A DNA stretch of 64,000 bases from CAVYXK01 sp963708245 (GCA_963708245.1 OY970201.1:620001-684000); one strand, 5' to 3'. Numbered from the stretch's first letter, positions 18,035-28,465 are shown. Numbers and translations: made by a program. Notes: a model not told the origin generated them from the sequence alone.

Positions 18035-18664
18035 TCAGCCTCTGCGCAATAACGTGAAGCAGCGCCTACAGAGAGCGACCCAGTCATCGAATACAAGATT
18101 AGGGACATTCTCTGGAGGCGCGAATTGGTTGATGCGGCCGGCGAGAATACCATCAGTCAAAACCTCAAGTGAGCCGTTCGGGTGTTCACGATCCGCTTCG
18201 GTAACCCAGAGTAACATATTCGGTCCAAAACCTCGCAGAGCTGCGCTCAAGGCTTGAATTTGGGTGAAATTGTCTCGAAGACCTTTCCGAACAAGAATCT
18301 TGTGCCCATCCGCTAGATCCTCGATTAGCTTGCGCTTCAGAAAGCTAATTCTTGCGATCTCGCGGTTGAGCACAACTTCTTGCTTTTGGGCGCCCAATCG
18401 TGTCGTCGTAGCGTATATAACATGAAAGCTCTTGATGTGAACACCATAGTAGCCACCGTTCGCACCGAACAACTCAACGTCGTCGGGTTCACCAAAGGAC
18501 TCGAGGTCGGATTCGAACGCGGCAGTCAAGGAAGGAAGATGGGCCGTTCCAGCAAAGCGGAAAAGTCCCAAAGGCTCGATCCCGGCGACTCTCTGGGCAA
18601 TCCCGAATTCGCAATTGTCCCCGATGTTTTCGAAACTCGCGAAAAGTTTTTTCAAATCTTCCAT
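18035..18664 (-). CDS. Hypothetical protein of a polysaccharide-associated family
   Basis: A 209-residue soluble protein starting after a good site (AGGGGGCATCT before ATG). The N-terminal SFENIGDNCEFGIAQRVAG and PLGLFRFAG are a conserved pattern I associate with proteins encoded near, or fused to, glycosyltransferases in Acetobacteraceae and relatives. Biochemistry is unknown; the conserved Asn-Cys-Glu may be functional. GC content is lower than that of neighbours, hinting at transfer. Confidence 0.65.
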   Translation of the reverse strand: MEDLKKLFASFENIGDNCEFGIAQRVAGIEPLGLFRFAGTAHLPSLTAAFESDLESFGEPDDVELFGANGGYYGVHIKSFHVIYATTTRLGAQKQEVVLNREIARISFLKRKLIEDLADGHKILVRKGLRDNFTQIQALSAALRGFGPNMLLWVTEADREHPNGSLEVLTDGILAGRINQFAPPENVPNLVFDDWVALCRRCFTLLRRG

Positions 18665-18837
18665 AGATGCCCCCTAGAAAGTCGCCCAAGTACCAAGACG
18701 CAAAGTAAGATCCCTGTCGGACTAGCCGTCCGTTGTGAAGTAGTCAGACTTAGTATTTTGATAGATGTGTGCGCGTGTAGGTGCGGCATATTGGCCGTGG
18801 CGGGCTCGAACACGGAGGACGTCTCGAAGCTCGTCGA

Positions 18838-19345
18838 TTGTTGAGATAGGTGTTGGTCCGGTGCGTGACCGCATCGCCGAGCTCGGCGTGGATCGCCCCT
18901 CGGGTACGCATCGTGGCCATCGCTGGTGAGCCGATCGGGAACACTCCCGGTCGCGGCGTTCGCGGAGCGGAAGAGCGCCTTTGCCGCGGCGAGATCGCGC
19001 CGCTCGCTCAGCACATCCACCAGAGCACCGTTTCGATTCATGGCCCGATAGAGATAGCACCAGCGGCCGCGGACCCATATATAAGTTTCGTCCACACACC
19101 AGCTTGGCGCCGGCCGGAGGCGGCAGCGCCGCTGACACAGTTCGGCAGAAAGGATTGGGGTGAGCTTCGCCTCCCACTTCTGGACCGTCTTGTAACTAAA
19201 CACGATACCGCGGATGAGGAACATCTCGGACAAATCGCACAGGTCAGGCGATCGGGCAGACGCCAAAACAGCACGAGCACGATTACGTCACTCGGGTGCT
19301 GGGTCCAGTCCAGCAAGCCGGCGCTGCGCTCGTTGAACTGCTTGC
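18838..19345 (-). pseudogene. IS6-family transposase remnant
   Basis: Three frames together give an IS6-type transposase: LDWTQHPSDVIVLVLFWRL, then LSEMFLIRGIVFSYKTVQKW, CVDETYIWVRGRWCYLYRAM and LTSDGHDAYPR, then ELGDAVTHRTNTYLNN. The two Asp of the DDE triad are visible, but the last Glu and the C-terminus are gone. At least two frameshifts are needed. No terminal repeats were found. Confidence 0.7.
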
Positions 19346-19728
19346 CGCGTTCGCGGCTGCGGAACCAGAAATAGCCTTGAGCTGTGTGCTCTTGTCGCTC
19401 CATAACAGCCGCCGAACAGCCGTCCAAACACCGTATGTCCACCCCGTATCCCTGACAAAGGGACGGGATTCTAGCGGGCGCTCCTGCTGCCGACAAGCGG
19501 TTCCAGACTGCCGCCACCACTGGCGGATCCGAGCAGATCCCCCGCTGCCCAGGATCAGGATAGCACGCTCATCACCGTGGTCGAGATGGCCAAGCAACTG
19601 ACTGCAACTGACTGGCGGCCGGAATTGTGAGGTGGCGTATGGGCGGCATCGGTGGCCGAATGCGGGCATCTCGTATGACGAAGGAGCAGCGGCGGGAAGC
19701 AGCCAGAAAGGCGGCACAGCGCTACCCG

Positions 19729-19927
19729 AGGCCGTCACATAATCGTGCAGATCGAATGTCTCGCTGGGCGAGCGCAGCTCGCGCGCGCCGGAGCGCAGAA
19801 ACTGCTTGTAGCCGGTGCGGTGCCATCCGTCCTCGACCGCCTTCAGGATATCGGGATAGCGTGCGAGGTAGTACAGCTCCAAGAACGCCGGGAGCGGATC
19901 GAATTCGGTGGGCGTATTGTTCGCCAA
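19729..19927 (-). pseudogene. Fragment of a glycosyltransferase N-terminal repeat domain
   Basis: 66 codons with TEFDPLPAFLELYYLARYPDI and YKQFLRSGARELRSPSETFD. This is the same repeat domain as at 10180-10713; NNTPTEFDPLP matches NDTPTKFDPLP there. Upstream and downstream parts are missing and the frame runs on into unrelated sequence. A broken copy of a related glycosyltransferase gene. Confidence 0.5.
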
Positions 19928-20090
19928 CCTCCTGGACCGGCAGTGTCTTGACGTGCACCGGCGGGAACCAGCCCATCCGCATCAGCTGCGCCCGTAGCTC
20001 ACCGCGCCCGTCTTGCCCCCATGTTGTGATAGGCTCCCGGCAGGCTATTGATGCACCGAGGCGCCAGCGCAATGCTCCGCCTGATGGCGA

Positions 20091-21827
20091 CTATCCACCA
20101 TAGACCCAGGTCGAGCCGTTGCAGAACACCGGCGCCGCAAGCGAGCCGCCGCCGGACGGCGTGCCCCAGAAGACCGGCGTCCCGCTCGCGTCCGACACGA
20201 GGCCGTGCTTGCCCTTGTTCGCGGCGTTGCACATCCCAAAAACCGAGACGATGTTGGCGACCGTGCTGGCGGTAGAGTTTTGCGTGTAGGCCACCGAAAG
20301 CCCCCAGGGCGTTATTAGCTGCCCTGCAGCAGCGTTTAGGCTTAAGTCCGCTACCCCTTGGGTCGTGTTCAGCAAGTTCGGATTTCCGGCCGGATTCGCA
20401 TTATGAAGAACGGTTAAGCAACTGTCGCAGGTATTCCCAAAGACGGTGGTCCTAGAGGTCGTTCCGCTGAGCCTGATACAGGAATGATCTAGAAAGTTGC
20501 AGATATTTCCATAAACGGTATTGGAATTATTTTTCCCTGAAGATGTCGTGTTATCTATTTCGATTCCTGTCTCATCGCCGCGGAACCTGCCCAAGATGAA
20601 TGGATTGCCGAAAACAGTGGAGTTGTTGTTGTCCTCTAAATCAATCGCCGTCCATGTGGCGGGCACTCCTGTACCAAAGCGGAGAAAATTACTCGTAGTG
20701 ATGCTGTTTGCACTGCCAAACGATTGATAGACATCATAACGTGCCCCCGAGAATGATGAGTTGACGATCTGAAGAGCCTCGGGTGTCTCGACCACTTGGA
20801 AGGACACGCGAGTCCCAGTGGCCACAATGCCAGTCGTGCCAGGCGACGAGATGACCACTCGCCCGACGCTGTTGTCCACAGACAAGACGGACCCATTGGC
20901 AGTGATGTTCGTGCCATTGACAATCATCCCATTTGTAATGCCGCTGACAGTTCCGGGTCGGAAAAATAGCGTCTGAGAGCCCCTAGGCGACGCCTTCCCA
21001 TAGGTCGTGTTGTTACTTGCTGGGGTCACCCCGGACCAACACACCGAACAATACTGCCCCAGTACGCTTGTGTTAGAGATCAGAACTCCCTGCGCATAGC
21101 CGGTCACACGAATGCCGGTAGAACCGCCTCCAATGAAGCTATTAGCGACGACCGAGCCCGTCTGATAGTGGTTTGTGTTCGGGCCGTTGAAGGTGATGCT
21201 GTTGTCTCCAAGATCCGTTCCGCTGGTGAGTAGACCTAATATTTGGCTGTTTTGTATGACGTAGCTGACCCCCGATATATAGGCATTCTGGAGCCAAAAC
21301 GTCGTATTCTCGATATTTCCTCGGATGTTCACATGGTCGATGGTATTATTGCTGTTGCATCCTCCTGCGGACAACGGATTGACCGCGACGTTTAGGGCTG
21401 TGTTGGCACTTACTGGGCCACTCGCGCCTCGGATGATGGACAGACCGGAAATATTGAAGCCACCGCAGGCGCTTCCGGATTTTTCGAGGATGATTTCGAA
21501 GCCATCGGTCGCGTTACGGAATGTAATCGTTGTGACGTCTGGTCCATCGCCCTCGATGGAAGTGGAGATGCCGGTGATCCTCGCGACCAGCGCAGTCGTG
21601 CTGACGCAACGTCCATGCAGCCGCACGCGCGAGATCGCGCCACTCTGAAAGCCAGCAAGGATGCTCGAGAGCAGCACGGTGTCGTCTGTTCCACCACATT
21701 TCACCTCTTGGGATGCGCCGATATAAACTGCGTTGAGTGTCATGCTAGGCGGCGTGTCGGCTGCTGCCGGCAGCGACGCCATGCAGAAAGTACCTATGAT
21801 CGCAAGAAACCACTTCATGAGGAGCAT
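20091..21827 (-). CDS. Exported parallel beta-helix protein
   Basis: 578 residues with a clear signal peptide (WFLAIIGTFCMASLPAAAD). A long Asn/Ser/Thr/Gly-rich region of short beta-strand repeats follows (NTIDHVNIRGN, SNTVYGNICNF, RTTVFGNTCDS), the pattern of right-handed beta-helix proteins such as pectate lyases and phage tailspikes. The last 60 residues (GLVSDASGTPVFWGTPSGGG) resemble tail-fibre tips. It may bind or cleave a polysaccharide outside the cell; no catalytic residues can be assigned. GC content is lower than average for the window, consistent with transfer. Confidence 0.75.
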   Translation of the reverse strand: MLLMKWFLAIIGTFCMASLPAAADTPPSMTLNAVYIGASQEVKCGGTDDTVLLSSILAGFQSGAISRVRLHGRCVSTTALVARITGISTSIEGDGPDVTTITFRNATDGFEIILEKSGSACGGFNISGLSIIRGASGPVSANTALNVAVNPLSAGGCNSNNTIDHVNIRGNIENTTFWLQNAYISGVSYVIQNSQILGLLTSGTDLGDNSITFNGPNTNHYQTGSVVANSFIGGGSTGIRVTGYAQGVLISNTSVLGQYCSVCWSGVTPASNNTTYGKASPRGSQTLFFRPGTVSGITNGMIVNGTNITANGSVLSVDNSVGRVVISSPGTTGIVATGTRVSFQVVETPEALQIVNSSFSGARYDVYQSFGSANSITTSNFLRFGTGVPATWTAIDLEDNNNSTVFGNPFILGRFRGDETGIEIDNTTSSGKNNSNTVYGNICNFLDHSCIRLSGTTSRTTVFGNTCDSCLTVLHNANPAGNPNLLNTTQGVADLSLNAAAGQLITPWGLSVAYTQNSTASTVANIVSVFGMCNAANKGKHGLVSDASGTPVFWGTPSGGGSLAAPVFCNGSTWVYGG

Positions 21828-22103
21828 AGCACGTTCCCGTCATTCCAAGAGTTCCGCAGTACCACGATCGCCGTCGCCAGTTCTTCCTCAGTGGCGAAGC
21901 TGCCCGGAGGTGGCTCGGCATTCACTGAACATACCATTCCGTAGCAGGTTGCGGGTTCTGACGGAAGCCGTCCAGGCAGGGGATTCGCATTTGGAATTCA
22001 CTTGACGAGCGAGTCGAGATGCTATGGGGCGTCAGCGGCGACGAGAAGATATGGCACCATCGTCGTTGTCGAACCAAACAATGGAGTGCCCCATGCCTCA
22101 GTC

Positions 22104-23108
22104 TGGAGTTGACCCGGTTTCGTGGACACCCGAGCATTAGCGTTCGAGGAGTCCACCATGCCGAAATCGAGTCGAAGTTATCCGCCTGAGTTTCGTCACC
22201 AAATGGTCGAGTTGGTGCAAGCCGGGCGCTCGCCGGAGACACTGGCGCGTGAGTTTGAGCCGACCGCACAGTCGATCCGCAACTGGGTCGCGCAAGCCGC
22301 GCGCGATGCCGGCCGCGGCGATGGCGGCCTGACCACGGCGGAACGCCAGGAACTGAGCCGCCTGCGGCGTGAGAACCGCCAGCTCAGGCTGGAGCGGGAA
22401 ATCCTCTCAAAGGCGGCGGCCTGGTTCGCTCGGGAGACGAACGCGATCCCACCGAAGGGTTCCAGTTCGTGAGCGATCACCAGGTAACTTACCCGATCGC
22501 CACGATGTGCCGAGTGCTGGGTGTCTCCTCCAGCGGCTACTACGCGTGGGCGAAGCGCCGGCCGTCCCGGCGGGCGCAGAGGGATGCAACGCTGACCGCG
22601 GAGATCCATGCTGCGCATGCGGCCTCGCGCGGCACCTACGGGGCGCCGCGCGTTCATGCCGAGCTCGCGGCCAAAGGCATTCGTGTTGGCCGCAAACGCG
22701 TCGCACGGCTGATGTCACGGGCCGCTGTTGCCGGTGTGAGCCGGCGCACGTTCGTCACCACCACGGCCCAGGGCGCCGGCCGTCCGGCGCCCGACCTGGT
22801 CGAGCGTAACTTCGCAGCCGAAGCGCCTGATCTGCTTTGGGTTTCCGATATCACCTACATCCCGACCTGGTCGGGCTTTCTCTATCTCGCGTTGGTGCTC
22901 GATGCCTTCAGCCGTCGCATCGTCGGCTGGTCGATGGCCACGACACTCGCCACCCAACTGGTGCTCGACGCGTTGAACATGGCGCTGCTGACCCGACGGC
23001 CCAGAGGCATGATCCATCACTCCGATCAAGGTTCGCAATACACCTCGATCGAGTTCGGCCGTCGTCGCCGCGAGGCGGGCGTACGTCCCTCGATGGGCTC
23101 GGTCGGAG
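22104..23108 (+). mobile_element. IS3-family element, right end lost
   Basis: The left end reads TGGAGTTGACCCGG, a typical IS3-type terminus, followed by overlapping orfA and orfB. The element breaks off within orfB at about 23108, just after the second catalytic Asp, where unrelated sequence and another IS3 remnant in opposite orientation begin. It cannot transpose by itself. Confidence 0.75.
22158..22472 (+). CDS. IS3-family OrfA (HTH subunit)
   Basis: A 104-residue protein beginning at ATG 22158 (PKSSRSYPPEFRHQMVEL). It contains a helix-turn-helix (PETLAREFEPTAQSIRNW) and a leucine-zipper-like coiled coil (LSRLRRENRQLRLEREIL). It binds the IS ends and dimerises with the OrfB product. The gene itself is complete. 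Confidence 0.85.
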   Translation: MPKSSRSYPPEFRHQMVELVQAGRSPETLAREFEPTAQSIRNWVAQAARDAGRGDGGLTTAERQELSRLRRENRQLRLEREILSKAAAWFARETNAIPPKGSSS

Positions 23109-23167
23109 ACCGGGGTCCCGCTGCTCAACGGCCCAATTGGATGACCGGTTACGACCAATTCTGTTGA
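22469..23167 (+). pseudogene. IS3-family OrfB transposase, C-terminally truncated
   Basis: Starts GTGAGC overlapping the orfA stop. It has the HTH_21 region (GTYGAPRVHAELAAKGI) and the rve integrase core with Asp in LLWVSDITYI and Asp in MIHHSDQGSQYTS. It then diverges after VRPSMGSVGD, so the last catalytic Glu and about 60 residues are replaced by unrelated codons. Inactive. Confidence 0.85.
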
Positions 23168-23276
23168 AAAACTCGCCTTTGCGGCGGTTCCGGCCGCGGG
23201 AGTGCTAGGGATGGGGGAGACTGTCCATAATGTGGTGGGTCAGGCAGCTCGGTGGAACGGACGCCGGGCCCAGCGC

Positions 23277-23640
23277 TCAGCGACAGCATGGTCCTGGTCG
23301 AAGGTGCCGTTCCAAGCCGAGCAGCGCGCATTTGCGCCGCAGCGACAGAACGGGGTGGTCGCGGTCGAGCCGGGCACGGCGGTCCGGAGCGCTCATCTTC
23401 CGGACCTCCCGGCCAAAATCCCGCTCCACCGTGAGTTGCCCGATTTTGGCGTGCAGCTTCTCGATCTCGCGCTCCCGCTGCGCCTCGGCCTTGCGGCCCA
23501 CATTAGATTTTGGTTGGGGTGCACCTCGTAGCGCTGCGCGAGGTCCGTGACCGTCGCGGTCTCTCGCAACGCCCCCCAGCGCGATCTTCGCCAGCAGCTT
23601 GCCCGTCCGACGCCTGGATGCTAAGGCTGCCGCCGCGTCC
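23277..23640 (-). pseudogene. IS3-family remnant (opposite orientation)
   Basis: Minus-strand frame with GRKAEAQREREIEKLHAKIG and QLTVERDF (end of an OrfA), then MSAPDRRARLDRDHPVLSLR (start of an OrfB). This is the classical orfA/orfB junction of another IS3 group. The flanks are frameshifted, and most of OrfB is missing. It abuts the epimerase gene. Confidence 0.65.
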
Positions 23641-23645
23641 ACCCA

Positions 23646-24668
23646 ATGCGATGTCTGCAACCTGTCCGGTGGGGATCAAAGAAGTTGAAAGCGACTTTGG
23701 TGTGCGGTGCCGGTGGGTTCATTGGCAGCCATCTAGTCAAGCGACTGAAATGCGATGGGTTCTGGGTCAGGGGCGTTGACCTGAAGTTCCCGGAATATTC
23801 AGAGACCGAAGCGGACGATTTCGTCATCGGCGATTTGCGCGAGCCCGAGTTCTGCCGCGCCATTATTGACCGGCGGTTCGACGAGGTTTATCAGCTCGCC
23901 GCCGACATGGGTGGTGCCGGGTATATCTTCACGGGCGAGAACGACGCCAACGTGATGCACAACTCGGCCACCATCAACCTGAACGTCCTTGAAACCTGCC
24001 GCAAGCGGAACATAAGCGAGATTTTCTACTCCTCCTCGGCGTGCATGTACCCGGCCTACAACCAGGAGGACCCGGACAATCCGAAATGCTCGGAGGACTC
24101 CGCCTATCCGGCGGCGCCGGACAGCGAATACGGCTGGGAAAAGCTGTTCAGCGAGCGGCTCTATATGGCCTACCGCCGCAACCATGGCACCAAGACGCAT
24201 GTGGCGCGCTACCACAACATCTTCGGCCCCGAGGGCACCTGGACCGGGGGCAAGGAGAAGGCGCCGGCGGCGATCTGCCGCAAGGTGGCGATGGCGAAGA
24301 GCGGCGATGCGATCGAGGTCTGGGGCGACGGCGAGCAGACCCGATCGTTCCTTTACATCGACGAATGCGTGGGGGGCACGATGCGGCTGCTGCGCTCGGA
24401 GTTCGCCGGGCCGGTGAACATCGGCTCGGAAGAGATGGTGACGATCAACGGCCTGGTCGATCTGGTGGCCGACATCGCCGGCAAGCGGATCGAGAAGCGC
24501 CATGTTCCGGGTCCGCAGGGCGTGCGCGGGCGGAACTCAGACAACCGGCTGATCCGTGAGCGACTGCACTGGGAGCCGACCGGATCGCTGCGGGAGGGGC
24601 TTGTTCGCACATATGAATGGATCGAGCGGCAGGTTCGCAAGAACTCGGCGCCGAACCGCGCATTCTAA
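23646..24668 (+). CDS. GDP-mannose 3,5-epimerase-like NAD-dependent epimerase
   Basis: A 340-residue extended short-chain dehydrogenase. The NAD site is VCGAGGFIGSHL, the active site includes SSSACMYPAYNQ and the catalytic Tyr and Lys of EYGWEKL. GGKEKAPAAICRK, GDGEQTRSFLYIDECV and PGPQGVRGRNSDN closely follow plant GDP-mannose 3,5-epimerases, which convert GDP-D-mannose to GDP-L-galactose. The start is uncertain: the family begins near TTG 23685, while ATG 23646 lies at the edge of IS3 debris. It ends 17 bp before the giant transferase gene and very likely forms an operon with it. Confidence 0.88.
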   Translation: MRCLQPVRWGSKKLKATLVCGAGGFIGSHLVKRLKCDGFWVRGVDLKFPEYSETEADDFVIGDLREPEFCRAIIDRRFDEVYQLAADMGGAGYIFTGENDANVMHNSATINLNVLETCRKRNISEIFYSSSACMYPAYNQEDPDNPKCSEDSAYPAAPDSEYGWEKLFSERLYMAYRRNHGTKTHVARYHNIFGPEGTWTGGKEKAPAAICRKVAMAKSGDAIEVWGDGEQTRSFLYIDECVGGTMRLLRSEFAGPVNIGSEEMVTINGLVDLVADIAGKRIEKRHVPGPQGVRGRNSDNRLIRERLHWEPTGSLREGLVRTYEWIERQVRKNSAPNRAF

Positions 24669-24685
24669 CAACAACCGGGGCTGAG

Positions 24686-27600
24686 ATGGGTGCGGGAAGT
24701 GAAGCGCTGCAGCAAATGAAAATTGCTGGAGCGCCAGTTACCGGAATTGTCCACATCGGGGCTAACGTCGGGCAGGAGCGCGATGAGTATCGCGTTGCCG
24801 GGGAGATCCCCGTTGTCTATGTCGAACCCATCAACTCAGTGTATGCGGATCTTAAAGCGAACGTCTCGGAAATCCCCGGGCACATAGCTGTGCAGGCGCT
24901 CTGCTCTGACTCGGTCGGCGAGAAAGTCAGACTGAACATTTCCAGTAACAACGGCGAGTCATCTAGCATTCTGGACCTCGGCCGCCATGCTGAGTTGTTC
25001 CCATTCGTAACTTACATCGGCAAACAGGAGATGACGACCACCAGTGTCGATGTGCTTCTACGCGAGCTGGATCTGCCGTGTCCGCCCAATTTGCTTGTTG
25101 TAGACACGCAAGGCTCTGAGCTGAAAGTTCTGAAGGGTGCGAGACATGCGTTGCGCTCCGTAGATGGGATTTACATTGAGGTTAGTGAAAAGCCTCTGTA
25201 CGAGGGTGGGTGCACGCACGAGGAAATAACGAAGTATCTAAAGCCGTACGGATTTAGAATGAGAGGGCTGGCCATCAACGGGATGGGGCACGGGGACGCA
25301 TTCTACCTCAAAGCCGCTGAAGATGAGTCGGAATTGGCTCCATCAGCCGATGGCGACGTTGAAGATGTTTCGCTGATTGAAGCTCTTTCGCTGCTCACTC
25401 CGTTCGACATTGACCGGAGTAAGCAGCGGATTGGGCCACAGCAGGACGGTGGGTATGTTTTGATTCCGGAGCTGTTCAACGGACAGCCCGTGCTGAGCTA
25501 TGGGATCGATGGCGAGTACCGCTTTGATATCCAGATGGCATTGCGTGGTCACCCTGTGTATATGTTTGACCATACGATTGTGTGTATAAGAACGCCTGAT
25601 CCGCAATTGCGCCTGAACTGGATTAAGGAAGGAGTGGCCGGCAGAACCGATAAGGAGCAGCTTCTGGACACCATAGAAAACCAGCTTCAAAAGCATGTTC
25701 CTGTCGGAAATGATTTAATTCTCAAGATGGACGTCGAGGGATATGAATATGAGGCCTTTGACGCCCTCCCGCGGGATCGGTTGCAGCGATTTCAGCAGAT
25801 CGTGTTCGAAATACATAGCTTGCACAGCCTTCCCGATCCGGTATTCAGAGCGCGGTATTTGCGCGTGCTTAGAAAGCTGAACCGGGATTTTACGCTGTTC
25901 CACGTCCACGGCAACGATTACGACGGCGAAAATACCTACAACTTCATCGCTGGCGTTCCGGTTTCCAATTCGCTGGAATTGTCGTACGTTCGATCCAATT
26001 TGGTGAATCGCAGACCTTCAGAGACCCTATATCCCACCGGCACCGATTTCCCCAATGTACATGCTCACGACAAGAAGCTTTGGTTTTTTCCCTTTCTACC
26101 AACCACGGTGAGGTTGGCGGAATTTTTGGAGGCAGAGCGGCGAATGGATGCGGTTGCGGCCAGCGCACAAACCAACACGGCCCAGACGGCGCTCGAGTCC
26201 CTCGAGACCCCCCCCGATAGTCATAATGTCGAAGCAGCGGCTGGTCGGGCGATACGCTCTACAAAAGGGTTGCTCAACGTCGCTCTGGGAAAACCCGCCC
26301 GACAGAGTTCGACCTCACAGTGGTCGCGCCCAGGCGAATCCGCGGACGCGGTATCCGGTCGCTTCCCCTCCGATTTCGCCTTTCATACAGATATTGAAGA
26401 CAGCCCATGGTGGCAGGTCGACCTTGAGGCCGTCTACCCGCTGGAGGCCATTATCGTCCACAATAGAGTGATGGATGAGTTTCAGAGCCGAGCCAGAACA
26501 TTGAAGATCGAGGTAGCGGAACGCGAGAACGATTGGGTTCTGGTGCATGCAGGTTTTTCCCGATTTGGTGGGGCTGGGTACGGATTTCCTTTTGAAGCCT
26601 GGCTAGGCGGGGAGTTGGAGGCGCGTTACGTTCGCTTATCGTTGACCGAGAGGCAACAGCTCCATCTTGCACAAGTGGAAGTTTTCGTTAGGCCGCGGGC
26701 TAGAGTAGTCTCTGAATCAATGGTGATTGACACTTACAGTCTCATAGATCAGGCCAACTTGCTTCTCGAGCAAGGAAAACTGCAGGAAGCGATAAACCAT
26801 ATCTACGACGCAGCCTCGGCGTCTTGTTCATATATAGAGATGGAATTAGTAGACTCGCCCTTTGAGAACGTGAGGAAGGTCCTTTTGCGACTGTTATCGG
26901 AAGACACTCTCCCGCACCTTGCTGCCAACGATCTTTTAAGGTGTGGAGTTGTGGCCAGACATTTTGGTTTGCGGGGAATAGCACGAACGTTCTTTGAGCT
27001 CTCAGTCAATCGGAGTGCAACCGCACACGCGTACGCTGAACTATGGACTGAGATATCATGTTCCGGCCATTTCGAGCAAGAGCCCCTCTTGGACAACCCT
27101 ACACAGCAGTCTCTAATTAGCGGACTTAGAGCGCATCTATCGAACAGCGGAATTCGCTATTATGCGATTTGCTGTTGCCATAGCGGCCTTGGCGACCAGC
27201 TCATGATAGGCATGGTAACGGCAAAATTTTCAGAAATGCTAGGTCTGCATTTCAGAGGCTTTATACGAGAGCAAATCGGCCAAAGCGGCCGCATTGAATA
27301 CCTGTTCGGCAAGTCTGGTTTGTGGTATGATATTGTGTTCGGTAATTCGTTTCCGACGGTCGGCGAATCGCATTGCGTCGTGAGTTGGCTCCAAGGCAAC
27401 AATTTGAGGGAACTCGCACATAACCTCCTCGTAACCTCGAGTTTCGACAGCAACAAAAAGGACACAATAGGCTTTTTCATCGATGCGCAGAGCGCCGCTA
27501 TGCTGACTCCAGTCTTGGTCGATCGGCGGGGCAATTATCTTGAGAATCAGTTTTGCAAAGCACTGCATCTATCGAAATCACAGCTCGATCTGCGAGATAC

Positions 27601-28252
27601 CTCGCGATCCGCGAGGTGTGTTACTATCCATATAAGATTAGGAGACGTGGTTTGCATACCATTCATCCTGGATGCACGCCTGGTGGTGCCGCACGCCGGC
27701 CCAGGAAGCCAGGTTGTGTTTCAGGTTATCAACGAAAGCGAGGGCTCGAGTTTTATTAGAAACAGCCGTCTCGATTTTATGAAGGATCTTGTTAAAGCAT
27801 TGAGGAGAAGAGGCGGACGGAAGGTTAGGGTGATCCTAGTCACCGACGGTTATCAGCGTGTCCTAAACTACCTTAGTACGCCGGAGATCGTTGAGAAGAT
27901 CAAGGCAGAACTCGGCGAATTCGATCCTGAGATGTGCTTGCGATATTTCCGTGATCAAGAATTGGCTTTGTTCGATAGCTTTGAAGGGGAGGTCGACAGT
28001 ATACATTACGGAGAGGCTCCGGAAGCGTTTAGGAAAAGTATCGAAAGCATACAAGAGTCTGATATAATAATAAGTAGTAGTGGCAACTTTCCTATTTATG
28101 TAGCTAACTTTCTTTCTGGCGTTAATCGCGAGCAAACGGTGTTTACCTTCCAACGTGAATCAAGGTTTCTGATTACTCGGCCAAAATTATGTGTGCGTTT
28201 TCTGGGATCAGATGAGAATGCTAATCTTCGAGCACTACTCGCTTCGCTGTAA
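24686..28252 (+). CDS. Giant modular protein: two FkbM-type methyltransferases, discoidin domain, fucosyltransferase-like domain
   Basis: 1188 residues from ATG 24686, 17 bp after the epimerase stop. Domains in order: FkbM-family methyltransferase (about 16-215; GIVHIGANVGQE, NLLVVDTQGSELKVLKG); a second FkbM-like domain (about 245-430; GPQQDGGYVLIPELF, DLILKMDVEGYEYEA); F5/8 type C discoidin-like carbohydrate-binding domain (about 527-669; NVALGKPARQSS, PWWQVDLEAVYPLEAI); a helical TPR-like stretch (about 685-810); a C-terminal glycosyltransferase-like domain (about 820-1188) with GLGDQLMIG and the HxRxGD-type motif CVTIHIRLGD of fucosyltransferases. Paired with a GDP-L-galactose-forming epimerase, it probably transfers and O-methylates an L-galactose or L-fucose-type residue on a surface glycan. 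AT-richer than neighbours, hence likely acquired. Confidence 0.8.
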   Translation: MGAGSEALQQMKIAGAPVTGIVHIGANVGQERDEYRVAGEIPVVYVEPINSVYADLKANVSEIPGHIAVQALCSDSVGEKVRLNISSNNGESSSILDLGRHAELFPFVTYIGKQEMTTTSVDVLLRELDLPCPPNLLVVDTQGSELKVLKGARHALRSVDGIYIEVSEKPLYEGGCTHEEITKYLKPYGFRMRGLAINGMGHGDAFYLKAAEDESELAPSADGDVEDVSLIEALSLLTPFDIDRSKQRIGPQQDGGYVLIPELFNGQPVLSYGIDGEYRFDIQMALRGHPVYMFDHTIVCIRTPDPQLRLNWIKEGVAGRTDKEQLLDTIENQLQKHVPVGNDLILKMDVEGYEYEAFDALPRDRLQRFQQIVFEIHSLHSLPDPVFRARYLRVLRKLNRDFTLFHVHGNDYDGENTYNFIAGVPVSNSLELSYVRSNLVNRRPSETLYPTGTDFPNVHAHDKKLWFFPFLPTTVRLAEFLEAERRMDAVAASAQTNTAQTALESLETPPDSHNVEAAAGRAIRSTKGLLNVALGKPARQSSTSQWSRPGESADAVSGRFPSDFAFHTDIEDSPWWQVDLEAVYPLEAIIVHNRVMDEFQSRARTLKIEVAERENDWVLVHAGFSRFGGAGYGFPFEAWLGGELEARYVRLSLTERQQLHLAQVEVFVRPRARVVSESMVIDTYSLIDQANLLLEQGKLQEAINHIYDAASASCSYIEMELVDSPFENVRKVLLRLLSEDTLPHLAANDLLRCGVVARHFGLRGIARTFFELSVNRSATAHAYAELWTEISCSGHFEQEPLLDNPTQQSLISGLRAHLSNSGIRYYAICCCHSGLGDQLMIGMVTAKFSEMLGLHFRGFIREQIGQSGRIEYLFGKSGLWYDIVFGNSFPTVGESHCVVSWLQGNNLRELAHNLLVTSSFDSNKKDTIGFFIDAQSAAMLTPVLVDRRGNYLENQFCKALHLSKSQLDLRDTSRSARCVTIHIRLGDVVCIPFILDARLVVPHAGPGSQVVFQVINESEGSSFIRNSRLDFMKDLVKALRRRGGRKVRVILVTDGYQRVLNYLSTPEIVEKIKAELGEFDPEMCLRYFRDQELALFDSFEGEVDSIHYGEAPEAFRKSIESIQESDIIISSSGNFPIYVANFLSGVNREQTVFTFQRESRFLITRPKLCVRFLGSDENANLRALLASL

Positions 28253-28465
28253 GCGACGTGGCCCCACCACGACAGTGTTGATTTGACCCAACTTCGACAG
28301 TTTGGCGGCGCCGACGGCGTGAAAGCCGCGGAACTCTGCGGGTTTCGTGAGCGGCGTCAGAATTGTGGTGCAAAAACCTCTCCGCCGACTCGCAGTTTTG
28401 CTGAGGATTTGCTTGACGTTCTGCAATTCGTGGTGGTGATCCTGCGCTGGATCAGGACACCAGCC

